Program-made: the position numbers and the translations under genes
From: Certhia americana
Lineage: Eukaryota; Chordata; Aves; Passeriformes; Certhiidae
DNA: 64,000 nt
Assembly: GCA_018697195.1 (NCBI GenBank)
Contig: CM031859.1
Span: 58,955,195-59,019,194 of the forward strand
Direction of reading: 5' to 3'
Notes under the pieces: generated by a model
What the model was told of the DNA's origin: nothing
Seen by the model: only the letters and a program-made list of their open reading frames with translations
Database searches by the model: none
In this document: piece after piece, positions 1-13,070 of the stretch
How positions within the stretch are numbered: position 1 is the stretch's first letter
How the letters are laid out: each line of letters begins with the position of its first letter

Positions 1-3000
1 GAGAGTGTGTTTAACAGCTGCTGAATCCCAACAATTACCATTGCTTGGTGCTACCATGATGACAGTGTAGTCATGAACAGTATAGTCATGACTAATTGAG
101 GTGGTCATCGAAACTTGCTGGTTTTGGGAGGAAGGAGGATGCACATCTTGCTCTCCATTTTTTCCAGACTTTCCTTTATATGATCGAAAGTAGGGGGTTG
201 ATATTATGTGTTTATGGAAGTCAAAGCTCTTAATAAACTTTTTTTGCATAAGCCCCAGAGGTAGGGCAGCAGTAATACCTGAGCTGTCATCATCATTCAG
301 CAAACACTTGAGGTTCACAGCCATTTGAGTCCCCTATATTCAGCTGCATCTACTTGTTTGGATTTCGGAAGCTGTACTTTGAGGATCTCCTTAGGAGCCA
401 GAACTGCTCAACGAGTTAGAAGTTATTTCTAGGGATCAAATAGAAGCCCAGCTCATCCCAGCTGACCCTCTAAATTAGTTTCCTGAAGCTGCAGCCTGAA
501 AAAGAAACCTTTGTCCTGGCCATTAGTTTATACTCCCATTCTTACTTTTGTAAACTAACGGAGATTTTTGTTTGCTTGTACGAACACTCACCTGTGCAAT
601 CCTTTTAAGAGAATATTTGTCATAATAATGTTGAAATAAGCACTTTTACCCCTGCAGGAATGAATGGTTCCTTATGTAATTCTGAAAAATCGTAGAAAAC
701 TTACCTGCTTTAAAATAGAATTTTCATGCTTATGCAGTTGGGTATGTAGATGTTATGTATCTTATATTAAAATAGTGAATTGGGAGCTCCTGAAAACCAT
801 TGAATTTAATGAAAACAGTTAATGACTTCACATTATTACTCTAGCAAGCAGTCTCATAATGGGGATACTTAAAGAAGCCTTATTTATTAGTGCAAATGTA
901 TATGGGTCAGAATTAATTTTTAAAAAATCTTTAATTGTTTTCCCCTTATAATTTTCACAGCGGTACATAGTTAAATATTCATGATAATGCTGATGATATG
1001 CTAAAGGTCTGAAATAGATCTGGAGTCTCAAAATCAACACAGGTTATTTAACCCTTTTCATCTAATGCACCATTGGGGACTTGTGGAGTGAAATCCCAGA
1101 GCACTGGAATAATTAGAAGATAGTAATGAGGATTTAATTAGTCCTTGAGATATGCTGAAATAGGACCACTGAGAACTTTTCTTTTTGGACATGGATTGCA
1201 AGCAGAATTGATGCCGTTGCAGCTGCTGTGATGTGCTGGAAAATGTATTCCATTGCTGGAGGCAGTTTCATGGCAGCATTCTGTGCCTGTCAGATCTATG
1301 TGGACAGTGCCTGGAGTAATCACCTCCAAAATTGTTGAATAGAAGTTGCCTCCTTCTCCATCACCTTCTCCTAGTACCTTCTAATTTCTTTCTTTTTTAT
1401 GTCATTCTTTCTTTTCTATCTTTATTTTGTTCCGTTGTTGACATCCAGCTATTGAGCAGTGTTGTCCTGTTGTGTGCTCTATTAAAAACATATCACAGTC
1501 AGGGACAAGAAATAAGAAACTGCATGCTCTTAAGAGTACAGGTGTTGCACTAAGCAAAATTTGGATCTTTTTGACACTGCTGCTTGTAAGGTTTATCCTC
1601 AGATCTTGTCCTTATTTTGTATTAGATCTTCAAAGAAGTGATATTTATCAGTCGCTGCAATGTAGTAAATTTAAATAGCTTTTTTGGCAGTCAAGATGTT
1701 ATCCAGTAAGAGGTTGTAACAGATGGGATGTGATCAGGCATTTTGATGTTCTCTTTGTGCTTCCCTACAAACACTAAGTAGACACTGAATTCCTGTAACT
1801 AAAATTTCCTAATTTACCCATTAGATTTCATACAGGTATTTTTCTCCCCTTTAACTGTTTTCTGGGCATGCTTATTTGTACACAGTCATTACATAAATTC
1901 CACTGTCATGCATTTTCTTCTAACGAAATATAAACATTTTTGCTTGTGTGGAAGACACAGAATACCAATCAGATGTTTTGCACCTACAATTCCTGATCAG
2001 ATTTATGGCTTAATACTGACATTGGATGGTCGAGATTCTTTTTCCTGAAATCTATTTTCTTCTTAAAAAGAGAAACCAGGAGGAAGAAAATAGATCAAAG
2101 AATTCTTATTGCAACAAAAAAAAAATACTGTAGTTTGCTTTTAGATCTTAAGAAGACTTTTTCCCTGAGAATACGTTTTTTGCACTCATTTGGGGATTTG
2201 GGATCTATTCAGAGCACTGAGGAGCTAGAGAATAAAGTGATTCTTGTCATTAACATTCTTCTGCTTGCCATGTTAACGATGACACCACTTAAGGTTAAAT
2301 CAGACTTGGTAATAAGTTTACTTGATGTAGACTGAAGTGTTTCAGGCTCTTAAAGAAAGATGCTTGAGACATGCATAGAGTGCAAAGCCACAGGTATGTT
2401 TGAGTGCCTCTTCTGCACACAGCGTTCTCCAAGTGGGTCAGTGCAGGGGAGCTGAGCTGTGTCTGGTATTCAGGAACACTGCCAGGCTGCATGGAAATGA
2501 TGCCTGGAAAACTGCGGTTAGAGGAATTGTGCCCTCAACAAGCAGAAAAAGTGCATCATGTGAGGAGGAAAAGCAAGGTTTAGTTGAAACTGTCACACTA
2601 GTTCTGTAAAACATCCCTTTTTTATCTCAAGGTGCATGTTGAAGTAGGAACATGATGCATAGGAGCACACAGAGCAGGTCTGTATGTGAAGGCAGAGCCA
2701 TGCAGTAGAGCCAGTCACTATGCTCTTTTGGTGACTCAAAAAGCTACATTACTTTCTCAGCTTAGTGAGTTCTAAATTTATCAACAGTCTTTAAAAATGA
2801 TCGGGCCATCATTCGTTTTTACCTCTGTATTTTTAATTGGATTGTAAAAGTGGAAGTGCACTTAAATGTAGTGTCAGCATGATAAGCAGGTTTTTTTAAT
2901 GTGTACACGCAATTTTTCTTTGCTGTTTTGATTAGCAATGCACAGCAAAAAAGGCTTACAATGTGTCTACTTTGATTAGTAATCAACGTCACCAGGATGA

Positions 3001-5009
3001 AAGGTTACTATTTTCCTCTGAGCTGTGGAATGCATAGTTTTGTGTCTGTTTGTCTCTCAAGTGTTTCAGGAAAACCTGCTTTTCTTGCCCAAAAGTATTA
3101 GAAATTATGTTACTCTGCCAAAACAGGTTAGTTCTTAAAGAAGTTGATCGCCATTTCAGGATGCTGGTTCCAGACTGTACTTGGATTTCAGACATACACC
3201 AGCCAGTCTCAGCTTTAGGTTGATCTGATTAGTTGTGGCCTATACTCAATATACAGCAGGCCATCTGCAAGAAAAATCAAAGGACAAAAGGGTATGATTT
3301 ACATATGATAAGCCATGCTGGGAGACAGCAAAACTGCGGAAGTAGGATGTGAAGTAGGTAATAATATCTGTACAATCAAAACCCAGAGTCAGGTCTCAGC
3401 AAATAAATTTTGTATACTAGCAGCTGGTCATTGCACTCTTCTTGCTGATGTTAAATCTTGTTATACTTGGAGATGAATCTTTATTTCATTTTTTTAAACT
3501 AAATTGGGGATTCTCTTTTTGAGATTAGGGAGCAGAATTGACTTATTCTGAGAGAGTTTATATAGTTGCCAGCAGAGAGACTTCTCAATAGAAAAGTTTC
3601 CACTGACTTCATTAGGGAGCCATCAAATTCCCTGCCTCTGGGCTTGGGGAGCAGGATAAGCTACAGCAGTTACTGATGAAGAACTTGACAGAGTGACAGT
3701 CAGTGTTGCTGTCACATGCTTGATGTAAAGTTTCTGGGTATGATCCCTGTCCCTGGGAGAGCTTCCCATTGTGGCCTATAAACTGGGAGCTGCCTGTGGT
3801 CTGCCTGTTCAACAGCACCTTGGCTGTCAGGACACTCCACTTCCTCAGTGCCTAAGTTAATCTTTATATGAAGCTTCTGTAAAGATAAACAAACTCTGAT
3901 CTTAAGACCCTTTATGTCTTTTTAAATTAATATACAGGACAGTGAATTCAATATATGCATTAATATATAATGTATATATTAATAGCTAACGCTGGATAAT
4001 TCCTACCATCCCAAAGGATCCCAAAAGAATAAACACTTATCAGGGAACAGCTGCAAATCAAGGAAAGGAAAACATCAGTCAGATCATAAATCATGGTAAA
4101 AATAAGACTAAGAGGCAGAGGCATTTTGGACTGAGGACAACACAACACACTGATTTTGTTGAAAGAAACAATATGCTTTATTTTACACCTGTGTGGCAGA
4201 AGACACATCACATATATTTTAGACTTGTCCACAAAATACTTATAAATGATATTCAGTATATTTACTTCATGGTAAGGAATATCTGAGTTGATTCAGGGAA
4301 CTTTTGAACAGCAGTTTCTGTGGAGAGTAAAATTTTCAAACCTGAAATTTAGACCATTAAGCCTGTGGGCTTTGCACATTACACATTATAAAAATGCTGT
4401 TCCTTCCTTGTTTCTCCACCACGATTTTCCTAAGTGTGCATGTTATTAGTGAAACTTAGACAAATGTTGATTGTGTGTTTTTCATGTTTCTTTTGAGATT
4501 AATTCCAGCAGCCCAAGCTACCTACTGAAATTCAGGATTCCCTTCGGGGGCAGCTGGGAGGGCAGAGTGGGCGCTTTTGAACTGCCAGTCACTGTGACCC
4601 TGATTTTTGAAACACCATAGTAAAAGCATCTTGTGTAAGGTGTATTACAGTAACAAATTATGTAAAAAATGGTGGATGGGCAATGCGTTTCTTGTTTAGT
4701 CTGTGCATGAAAATCTCCACAAATGTCTTTCCTTCTTTGTCCTCAGTATAGCGCTTTAAATTTGCCTCAGAGAGCATTATGCAAGGTTTGCATTAGGAAA
4801 GGTTGGATATTTCTTCCTCGGCTACCATCTGGGTAATCTGTCTGATCCTTCCCCAGATTCTAATTTATCAATGATAGATTATATGAATTTCAAGGCTAGG
4901 CAGTAGCAGAGGGAGGTTTAGGGGTGGGAAAAAATTTAAACATTATTGCATGCTATACATAGACTGGGTTTTGTAATATCAGAGAGAGAAGCAAAGGAGA
5001 TTCAGCCAG

Positions 5010-5110
5010 TTAACCTAATAGCACAGCTGGTAAAACACTAGGGGGTCTGGGTTAAAACCTTAGCTAGGTCATTAGTTTCCATCTTCCCCAAAGCTATTCA
5101 CATTGTGAAG
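5010..5110 (+). repeat. tRNA-derived SINE head (MIR-like), degenerate
   Basis: TAGCACAGCTGG at 5019-5030 matches the RNA polymerase III A-box consensus TRGCNNAGYNGG at every position. GGTTAAAACCT at 5050-5060 is a decayed B box (consensus GGTTCGANTCC) at a normal tRNA-like spacing. The text after it (about 5061-5075) has the look of the conserved MIR head. No poly-A or clear 3' end is visible, so the extent is approximate. It could also be a chance A box; a search against amniote SINE consensus sequences would settle it. Confidence 0.42.
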
Positions 5111-5639
5111 AGAAGCAGTCAGACAAATAAACAGTGAGGAGACTGTAAGATAGATATTAAAGTATAATAAGAAAATAATTTTAAAGAAAAATAAAACCAG
5201 TCCAGCACTTTTTCTTAAACAGAACATTGGTCTTTTTGTGGAAATGAGAAATACTGCAGTGATCTTTGCAGGAAATCCTAATTTTGCTGTGGTAATGTTT
5301 TACTTTAGCGTTGTTTCACATAAGCAAAGAAACATTCTTTGTTGAATGGAAGTGAAGAAGTGTGGTGGTTGAACTGCAGATATTAGCAGATGCCATTGTG
5401 AAAATAAATTGTCCAGGTACCAAAGGGAAATCATGTCACTGTTACTCTAGCGTAGAGAACTTCAGATGGTTTTAGTGGTGCTCTGATGGACTTGGAGAAG
5501 CTGGCGAGGTTTATGTGGGCTGAAAAAAAGAGCTCAGTGTAGAAACTTGATTACGTTTCTTCATGGTTAATGGAGAAACATTAGAAGAACTTCTAATTAG
5601 AAGAAGAGCAGTTCATTAGAAGAAGAGTTCTCAGAAGAA

Positions 5640-5722
5640 CTGAGAGAGTGAACGTCTGAGCAAGGAAATTTTGCCAAAAACTATATCATGGATATGCAAG
5701 CATTTGCTCTTTTTTCTCAAAG
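5640..5722 (+). repeat. Dispersed direct repeat, copy 1
   Basis: This stretch shares a clear, diverged match with 6829-6930 in the same orientation. The shared blocks are CTGAGAGAGTG at the left, GAGCAAGGAA versus GAGTAAGGAA in the middle, and a right-hand core in which GCCAAAAACT, TCATGG, TATGCAA and CATTTGCTCTTTTTTCTCAA are all present. Copy 2 carries about 17 extra bases after the left block. The family is not one I recognise. Confidence 0.6.
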
Positions 5723-6828
5723 AACTTTCTTCTAAAAACTTTTCGTCACTTATTTTAAAAATAAAATGTGATTGGAGAAAGAAAAAAGAAATTTTAAATG
5801 CTTTTTTGGCTTTTATAAAACATTGTATCCAAAGATATTGTGTTGGTGCAGTGCATGTATTTTATTTATTTGATTTAGTATTTCTTTTATCAGCCTGTTA
5901 ACTGGACAGGAATATTGAGAATTAGTATTTGCATCATCTAAATGAGATTGACACTGCAAGCTCAGCCACTCACACTCACCAGCCCATCACCCTGTGGTGT
6001 GTATTGCTAAGTCAGATGCTTTGGGTGTGTCAAACAGAGGTCTAGCTGGGCATATGTTAATAAGGTTGCTTCCTGGAAAATGAAAATAGGATCTGAGGTG
6101 TCTCAAATATAAAGAAATTTTTGGCCTGCTTGCTCTAGATACCGGGGTTTTTTATGCCACATGTTTTCACTTGATTTACTTGGTTGATTTTCTGGTACGT
6201 GGGTTAAACCTTCCTTCACTTAATTGCTGTTATTTATATAACCTGTATAACATTTTTGTCTGCTTAGATTTTTCCCAGTACCTAAATCTCTCTCACTGCG
6301 TCCTTTTCAGTGTTTATTTTAAGTAGCACATTAGGGGTAGGTACCATACCATTATTTGCCAGTGACAGTAAGTAGTTTATGGCAGGTAGAACTAGCCCCC
6401 CATTAGCAATGGTACAACAGTATTTTCTTAGCTCCTGCTGTCTGTAAGCCACACATCTCCAGGTTTGACCACCACACCAAGATGTTTGTTCAAGTACCAT
6501 CTGCAGACAACCTGGTTGCATATTTAAGGTTCTGGTATCACAGGCTTACATGAGAATAACCAACTCTCTCAATTACTAGAACACTCAATTACTGTGTGAG
6601 TTGTGTTTCCTTGCAGTGCTCTGAGGTGCTGATTGTGGACATGTTTGAGTGGGCTAGGCAGAGTTTCAGTGTGACTGCGATGTTCCTTAGCATCCTGCCA
6701 TGCTAACAGAATAATGCTTTCATTTGTTTAGCTTTACCCTGACATGTCTATCTCAGTGTTGTTGATCCACAGATGAGCTAGATTTGGGAGTCACTGCTTT
6801 AGATCTGTTGTATTCTCTGGGGAGAATT

Positions 6829-6930
6829 CTGAGAGAGTGGACACTACCCAAACCCCTTTCTGAGTAAGGAAGGTCTGCCAAAAACTTGTGTCATGGGTAT
6901 GCAAACATTTGCTCTTTTTTCTCAAGGGTA
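6829..6930 (+). repeat. Dispersed direct repeat, copy 2
   Basis: Partner of 5640-5722, about 1.2 kb downstream in the same orientation. The last roughly 50 bases align almost without gaps; the left part has an insertion relative to copy 1. Either both are insertions of an unrecognised old element, or the region underwent a local duplication that has since diverged. An open frame on the minus strand crosses this copy but shows no protein character. Confidence 0.6.
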
Positions 6931-8591
6931 CTGACCAGTGCCTTGCTAAAATACCAAGCACTGGAAATTTCTGTGTTTCTCCCCACACACAGTTTTTTCC
7001 TTTAGAGGTAGTGGAAAATAACTTTTCACATACTTAATTTTTTTGAGCTGATTCATAAGTACAAGATCTTATGTTATTTTTCTCTAATTAGTTGATGATC
7101 AGTGTATGCATTCAATCTGTTTCTACTTCTCTTATTCCATGATTTTCACAGTAATAAGCCTGTCTAGCTTTTAACAGCCCTTTCTTCAGCCTCTGCCCTT
7201 GAACAAGGGGAACATTCTTGTTCCTTGCTCAGAAGGGTTCCTTGGTTGTTTTGGTCCCAAGCTCTATCACTAATGCCCCCCTAGAAAGAGCCGTAGCCCA
7301 GTGTATTTTTTTCTTAGGTAAGTTCATTTTTACAATATAATGTTGCACATTGTATCTTCCCTCATTTTTTATTTATCAGGTGCATAAGTTAATGATGATC
7401 TGCTATCACTGTAAACTCCAAAGTTTTTGTGAGCTTAAAATTAGTAAGTGTTGCACATGTTTTCAGGTTTAATTCATTTACGAAAATCCATGGACTACTC
7501 GTGGCTAAATCAAAAGATCTCTCTGACCATGGGGTTAAGTGTGTGCCACTAGACAGTTGCTGTCCATCAACTGATGTGCAATAACCTGTTCCTTTGCAGC
7601 CACTTCCTTTTTGTTTGAGCTTCTACTTTCCTGTAAGGTTTTTTCATATTCAAGCCAAGATTTTAAAATATCAAAAGAATCCATCTGAGATTTTACGGCA
7701 GCACTCAGCACATTCAGTGGGTGTTTTTCATAGTGCTAAGATGATAGCCTTCAAGAAACAGATGGGTTTGTATTGGTCAATGTACAAATGTAAGTAGGAC
7801 AACCTTAGTGCATAATTTCATGAAGCTTTAGTAATTTACTGTTGTATATCTGGTTTTGTGTATACATGTGCCTGAGGGAAAGACAAGGTTTTAAATGTTT
7901 TTAAAAGGGCTTCATAGGCTGTATTAGCTATATGATGTGTATGACCAGGTGTTAGCGCTCTTTAGAGCAAGAGAAGCTTCATTTTTTTCTTTTCCTTGAT
8001 CAAAGGAGCAGAACACTTCTAGCATAAGGATTCCTTGGTTTATTTTTTCTCTATATTTTGCTAAAAAGAAGGAAGAAAAACAGAATGCTACCTGACCATT
8101 TTTAAATACTCTATGTGTGTTCAATTTGAACATGCAAACATATTTTATTACTGTTATGGTGTGATAATTGTTAATCATCTGCTACTCTTCCACTGAGAAA
8201 GAAAAAAAAAAATCCTGCAAAGATGACTCTGCAATGTATGTAGTATAAAAGCTAACTAAAAAGGAAGAGAATGCTTCTGGCAGGGTCACTTTTTTCAGCT
8301 ACTTGTGAAGTAACTTAGTTTGCCAAGACCTGCTCGAGTGTTTTTTCAGTAAGTAATCTTTTGTTGTGATGGCAAGTAAAGATCACCTCTACCTCTTTTT
8401 ATCATTAGTATAGGGATGAGTATGTTGCCACTGCAATTTTTAAAGGTTTAATTCATTGCTGTTTCCTAGCAGTTTAAAAGACAAAACAACCCGCTTTGTT
8501 GTCACAGGGGTTGACATGTCAGATGCAGTCTGGCTGTTGAATCACTTCACTGCCATTACTCCAGTGCACCTCTAATGTAATTCTGCTTCCA

Positions 8592-8639
8592 TTCTTTACA
8601 GAAGAAAACTTTATCTTAGATCTAATTTTCTGTAAAGAA
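8592..8639. repeat. Perfect 12-bp inverted repeat with 24-bp spacer
   Basis: TTCTTTACAGAA at 8592-8603 is matched exactly by its reverse complement TTCTGTAAAGAA at 8628-8639. The spacer is AT-rich. A stem of this size can arise by chance in AT-rich intron sequence, and no longer precursor-like fold is obvious. Confidence 0.6.
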
Positions 8640-11600
8640 AATTTATTTCTTTTTGTATCGGCTATAAAATGAAGTTGAACACCAGGGAAAATGTGTGTAA
8701 ATAAGGAAAAATGAGTGTATGCCAGCTGCTCCCTTTCATTTCTGATAAGATTTTTGATTTGATGTTTTTTTCTTTATGATGCATGAATGTTAATGTATTG
8801 ACTGGGAACCCTTTTCTCTCTAAGACATCTGAGCTTTCTGCAAATATTTAAAACACTTCAAACTCATGCACTGATCTCTGGATGTTGACTGGGCTCTCAT
8901 GGAGTTTGATGAGGATAAACTCTTCTGTGTTGTAATGGAATCCAGATCACAGTAAGAACTGTTCTTTGCTATTCCACGTCTCATCTGTAGCTGAAAGGAC
9001 TCCTCTGCTTTGGAAGGAAATTAGAGCATGTCCTGTTTTAACACCATGCGTCAGTGTACCATACAGACAGGAACAGAACATAGTATAGCATGAATATTCT
9101 TCCTGAATTTCAGGATTCCTTTCCCTTAGTTCTTTATCTTCTTTCAAGAGAAAATAGCGAAGCCAACCTTGATTTGAGAGGAATCTTATACCCTCTGAAA
9201 TAATGGAACTCATGCATCATGTCAAAAGCAGTTTAAGAGTGTTTTTGTTGTATTAATCAACAGCTTTATTAAACTAAGTCTAGAGCTTGAGTTTGAGTAG
9301 TATCACACAGTTATCTCTGCTCTTGAGTTACTGGCATGCCTCTGGCTTGGTTTTGGCCAGTCCTCCCTGAGCCACAGCCCAGAGCATGGATAAGGCAGGA
9401 CAAGGGACTGTGCACAGAAGTCATACAGATAAGATTACCAGGACTGAGTGGGAAGGTTTATCTGGATGGACACAAGTGTCCCACTTTCTTCTGACATGTT
9501 TTGTTTATGACTGTACAAATAGCTGTACAGTCCATTCTGCAGCATCCAAAATTAATTAAAGAGGAGTCTTTACTGAAGAAGAGGTCATTTGAGTAGAAAC
9601 ACTTATTTTTACTTTGGTCCATTTGGAAGCCTTTTTGACAACAGCAGAGCTGGTTAAAACTGATAATCTCCATGTTTTTCATTAGACATTAGTCCATGTT
9701 CTCCATTAGTTTCAACAACCAGCAGTCCCTCTGCATCAGTACTGAAAATTACTGTACCAGTAGCTCTTCAGTGTATCACCCTTCATTGTGGTATTAAGGA
9801 AAGTTCTGTTTGCAGTAATAATGGGACTGAAAAACCTTAATCACTAGCACAATGTTTGGAAAGTTACCTCATACAGATTTAAAGCTGAACAGAAAAATAT
9901 CCCCTCACTTCTGTACTAGACACAGGAGTAACTTTACTGTCTTTATAATAAAAATCTTAGCGTAACCAGTACAAAGTTTTTCATTCAAATGGATCCCACC
10001 AGAGTGATATATATGGTGTGCATCAGGAACATGGGCATTTATTTTGTACAGACATAGGATTGTATTAGGTTTCTAAATTACTTACAGCACTGCTAGCAGA
10101 AGACATAGGCTTTGTAATAAGAGTTGTGCCCAGAGTGGAACTGTTTTAAAAATCGAGGGGTCTGTTTCAAAATAAACTTAAAAGGAGAAGGTCATGCAAG
10201 TTTTTCTTTGCAGAAGTGTGGAGTTTCCCAACTGGTACAGACCAGTTTCCAAGCTGACATTTTGCACTCTGCTTTTTGCTTTGTCGTATGTTGATGTCTG
10301 CTCTACCTCCAGAGTAAGTGCCAGGCTCTGCCTTTGCAGTTCAGGTGTGATCAAGTTCCTTGTCTTGGGGCTTCCACAAAGATCAGGAAAAATTGATGCA
10401 TATTCTGCCAAATCTTGCAGCTGGAGTTTTTAGCACAATATGGATTGAGCTGTTCATAGCACAAAAGAAGTGGGCACAAGAGGTGCAAAGTCATCTCATC
10501 TCCTGGTTTTTCTCCTTATAACCTGCAACTCAGTTATGAGTTTGATCACGTGTCTGGATATGGCTCAAAAAAAATTGCCTCTCTTCATTAACCAGGCATT
10601 GAGTGTCTGGGGGAGGGGGAAAGGGTGATGTTTGGTGCTAACCAGTGGGAGGACAGCCCGGCCCTGTGGGAGAGTCATTTGCACACTGGGGCTCCCTCCT
10701 CACCCAGCACAGCCAGAGCTGGCCTGTGGTGTGTGCAGGTTTTGCCTCGCAGGGAAATGGAAAGATGAAATTTAATATGCAAGCAGAACAGGAAAGAGCG
10801 GATTTCCTCTAGAAATTAAAAAAAAGCAACTAAATTTTGCCAACATATCCTCTTCAACATTCAAAGGAGCACTAAAACCTTTCAGGGTATAAAACATCGG
10901 AAAATCAGCATCTGTACATAGACATTTCATGGGCAGGATTGCAGGATTTTTCCCAGTTCATGAAAACTTTAAAACCCCACCACAAAACCCTCTTCGTCCT
11001 TCATTTAATAGGCTTAGTTCTGTTTCTTCTAAATTTTATACTGTTTCACCAGGTCTCTTGCTTTGGCTTTTGAACCTTAAATCAAATCAGGATTCATTAA
11101 TAACTTTACAAAAGGGAAAAAGGAGAGAATTCAATGGAATGTGTAGGAGAAAGACTAGAATAAGGACCTAGAGCACCAATACATAACAAAACAACTGTTA
11201 TTTCTGGCTAGTATGACTAGTCTTCACATAGAGGTAAATTTTAGCTCTGATGAGTTTGTTGTCAATAGAGGAGTATTTACAATGGGTTTCTATATGCTGA
11301 AGTGTGGCATTTTGGTAATGTCACAGTTTCAGTTTGAAACTGGACAGAAACATCAATTATGTCTAGTGGTTTAGATTTGCCAATTTGAGATTTCCCAGCC
11401 AATGCACCAATTAATGTGGTAGGTTTATTTTTTGCTGTGAGATAGCATTAGGAGAAAAAACAAAACATGTTTAAACTTGAAAGGTTTCTCATTTCTTCAT
11501 GCTCAAATTTCTCACTAGATCCACAGCAACATCCATCTGCTTCAACTACTGGTGCCTCGGCCCACAACTGTACCAGAATGCTACATCCACCCAGTGCATC

Positions 11601-11879
11601 TCTATGAGTTACAAGGAAACAAAACCAAAGTCAAATATATCTTTACCACAGCTTTACAGGATTTAAAGTGAACCTTAAAACATCTCTTCAATCCCTTCTA
11701 TCTAGAACTAACTCTTTCTGTACTGACCTCAGAGTCTCATGTTATTATCTCTATGTGTTCACCTTTTTTTCCTTTTCCAAATTTTGGAGAGAAATGGTAT
11801 TTGTAAAGTAGTTTGTTCTCAAGCTTTACCATTAACTGAAACAGTTCTATAAAGTCTTGCAATGCCAAAAAGCCGATCT

Positions 11880-12560
11880 CGTCCAAGCTCTGCATCACGA
11901 ACATGGCTCGCCGTGCTTCCCCACTGGCACTGCACAAACCAGCCCAACTCTGCTGGGGTGATGAAAACACAAAAAAAACAACTGTTGCCAACGCTTTTAT
12001 TCTTCTGTCCATAGTAAAGCCAGCCACGCCAAGGTGTCCATGTGAGATCACCCCGGCCCCTCCAATCCCGGCCATGTGGCTGCTCACGGCCTGCAATGGC
12101 AGCGGCTGCACGGCTGCTCCTGGCCCCTGGGCCACTCTCTCTTTAGCTGCCCCCGGTGTTAACACAGTCTCTGTCTGGCACAGTCCAGCAGGCTCTGCTA
12201 AGAAAGAGCTTGTTTCTGCTGGCAAAGAAAGCCAGACAGCCATCTGTTGGAATAGGGCCCAGTGAGCTCCCAGTGAAGGCCCAACAGCTTCACAGCGAGG
12301 GGTTCAGCAGCTCCTCAGTGAGGGGTTCAGCAGCTCCTCAGTCAGGGGTTCAGGAGCTCCTCGGTCAGGGGTTCAGCAGCTCCTCAGTCAGGGATTCAAC
12401 ACCCCACTCACTACCCCTTTGGAGACAGACAAATCTCGGCCGGGCCCCGGGAACCAGCCTGGACCCAGCTATGCAGGCCAAGCCAGGATCGACCCGGACC
12501 CAGCCCACCAACACCAAGGCCAGAAATGAAGAGAGCTATTCCCAGGGGTTTTTGGGTTTT
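11880..12560 (-). repeat. GC-rich repeat-like island, candidate solo LTR or other insertion
   Basis: This block is far richer in G+C than the intron on either side, and it contains a minisatellite (12254-12400) and a poly-T run at its right edge. On the minus strand an AATAAA signal lies at 11996-12001, followed by T- and GT-rich sequence, an arrangement seen in long terminal repeats. The higher GC removes stops, so long open frames appear on both strands here (11737-12243 minus, 12156-12650 plus) without any recognisable domain. I could not define TG...CA termini, a primer-binding site or target-site duplications, so the LTR reading is only a hypothesis. Confidence 0.35.
12254..12400 (+). 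repeat. 23-bp minisatellite, about six units
   Basis: Units begin at 12299, 12322, 12345, 12368 and 12391, an exact 23-base period. The consensus is GGGGTTCAGCAGCTCCTCAG followed by TSA. The first four of these units are nearly identical; the fifth decays after nine bases. Two more degenerate units can be read upstream from about 12254 and 12276. It lies inside the GC-rich island and is a likely length-variable locus. Confidence 0.88.
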
Positions 12561-12561
12561 G

Positions 12562-12580
12562 TGGTTTTTTTTTTTTTTTG
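12562..12580 (+). repeat. Poly-T run at edge of GC-rich island
   Basis: A T homopolymer follows GGGTTTTGTGG. On the minus strand it would read as an A run just before the GC-rich block. Confidence 0.7.
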
Positions 12581-13070
12581 TCTTAAGATGTGTATTTACA
12601 AAAGTCATATCCATTTTTTTCGTTGGCCTAATCAGGCATCAGTATTATAAAATTGTCCAATTAGTGCCAACCCAGGACAGGTAGCAACATATAATTTTGG
12701 AAGATGTGATGCTCCCACCATAAGTCATCAGGCAAATTCCCTCGTACTGCTAAGTAATTGCCTTTAATTTTTATCCCTAAAAGTTGTTTTAATTTTAAAA
12801 TTAACACCCATTTGTAACTAATCAGGACTTCCCTGTCTTAATTTACAAGTAAAGGTTTTCAAAACTTATGTACAGGTTTTGGTGGTTGAGACATCTTTGC
12901 TGTCTTGGAGATGTGTTTAGTTTTGTTTGTAAGAACAACTGCAGTTTTCTGTGTATTCTTAGTCTAAGATAACTAAAGAGGGTTGGTTTATTTTAATGCC
13001 AGATGGTTTTTTTAAGTAAAGAACTGTTACCTGAATATTTATTTTTGCTTTGTTGCTTTTCTCCCCATAG

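Larger units (their letters stand above)
1..13070 (+). other. ARID1B: ARID1B intron, 3' part (at least 13 kb)
   Basis: No open frame in this stretch resembles ARID1B or any other protein I recognise, so I read it as the end of a long intron whose 5' exon lies before the window. The base composition is AT-rich with many short T and A runs. Contents that can be named are a tRNA-like SINE head near 5019, a diverged direct-repeat pair at 5640 and 6829, a short inverted repeat at 8592, and a GC-rich repeat-like island at about 11880-12560. The intron ends in a good polypyrimidine tract and CCCCATAG acceptor at 13061-13070. The rest is unremarkable to the eye. Confidence 0.8.

Noticed and set aside
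11737..12243. 168-codon open frame on the minus strand
   Set aside because: It crosses the GC-rich repeat-like island and then AT-rich intron, has no recognisable domain, and its openness is explained by local GC content.
12156..12650. 164-codon open frame on the plus strand with repeated SSSSVR-like text
   Set aside because: The repeated text is translation of the 23-bp minisatellite, and the period is not a multiple of three.
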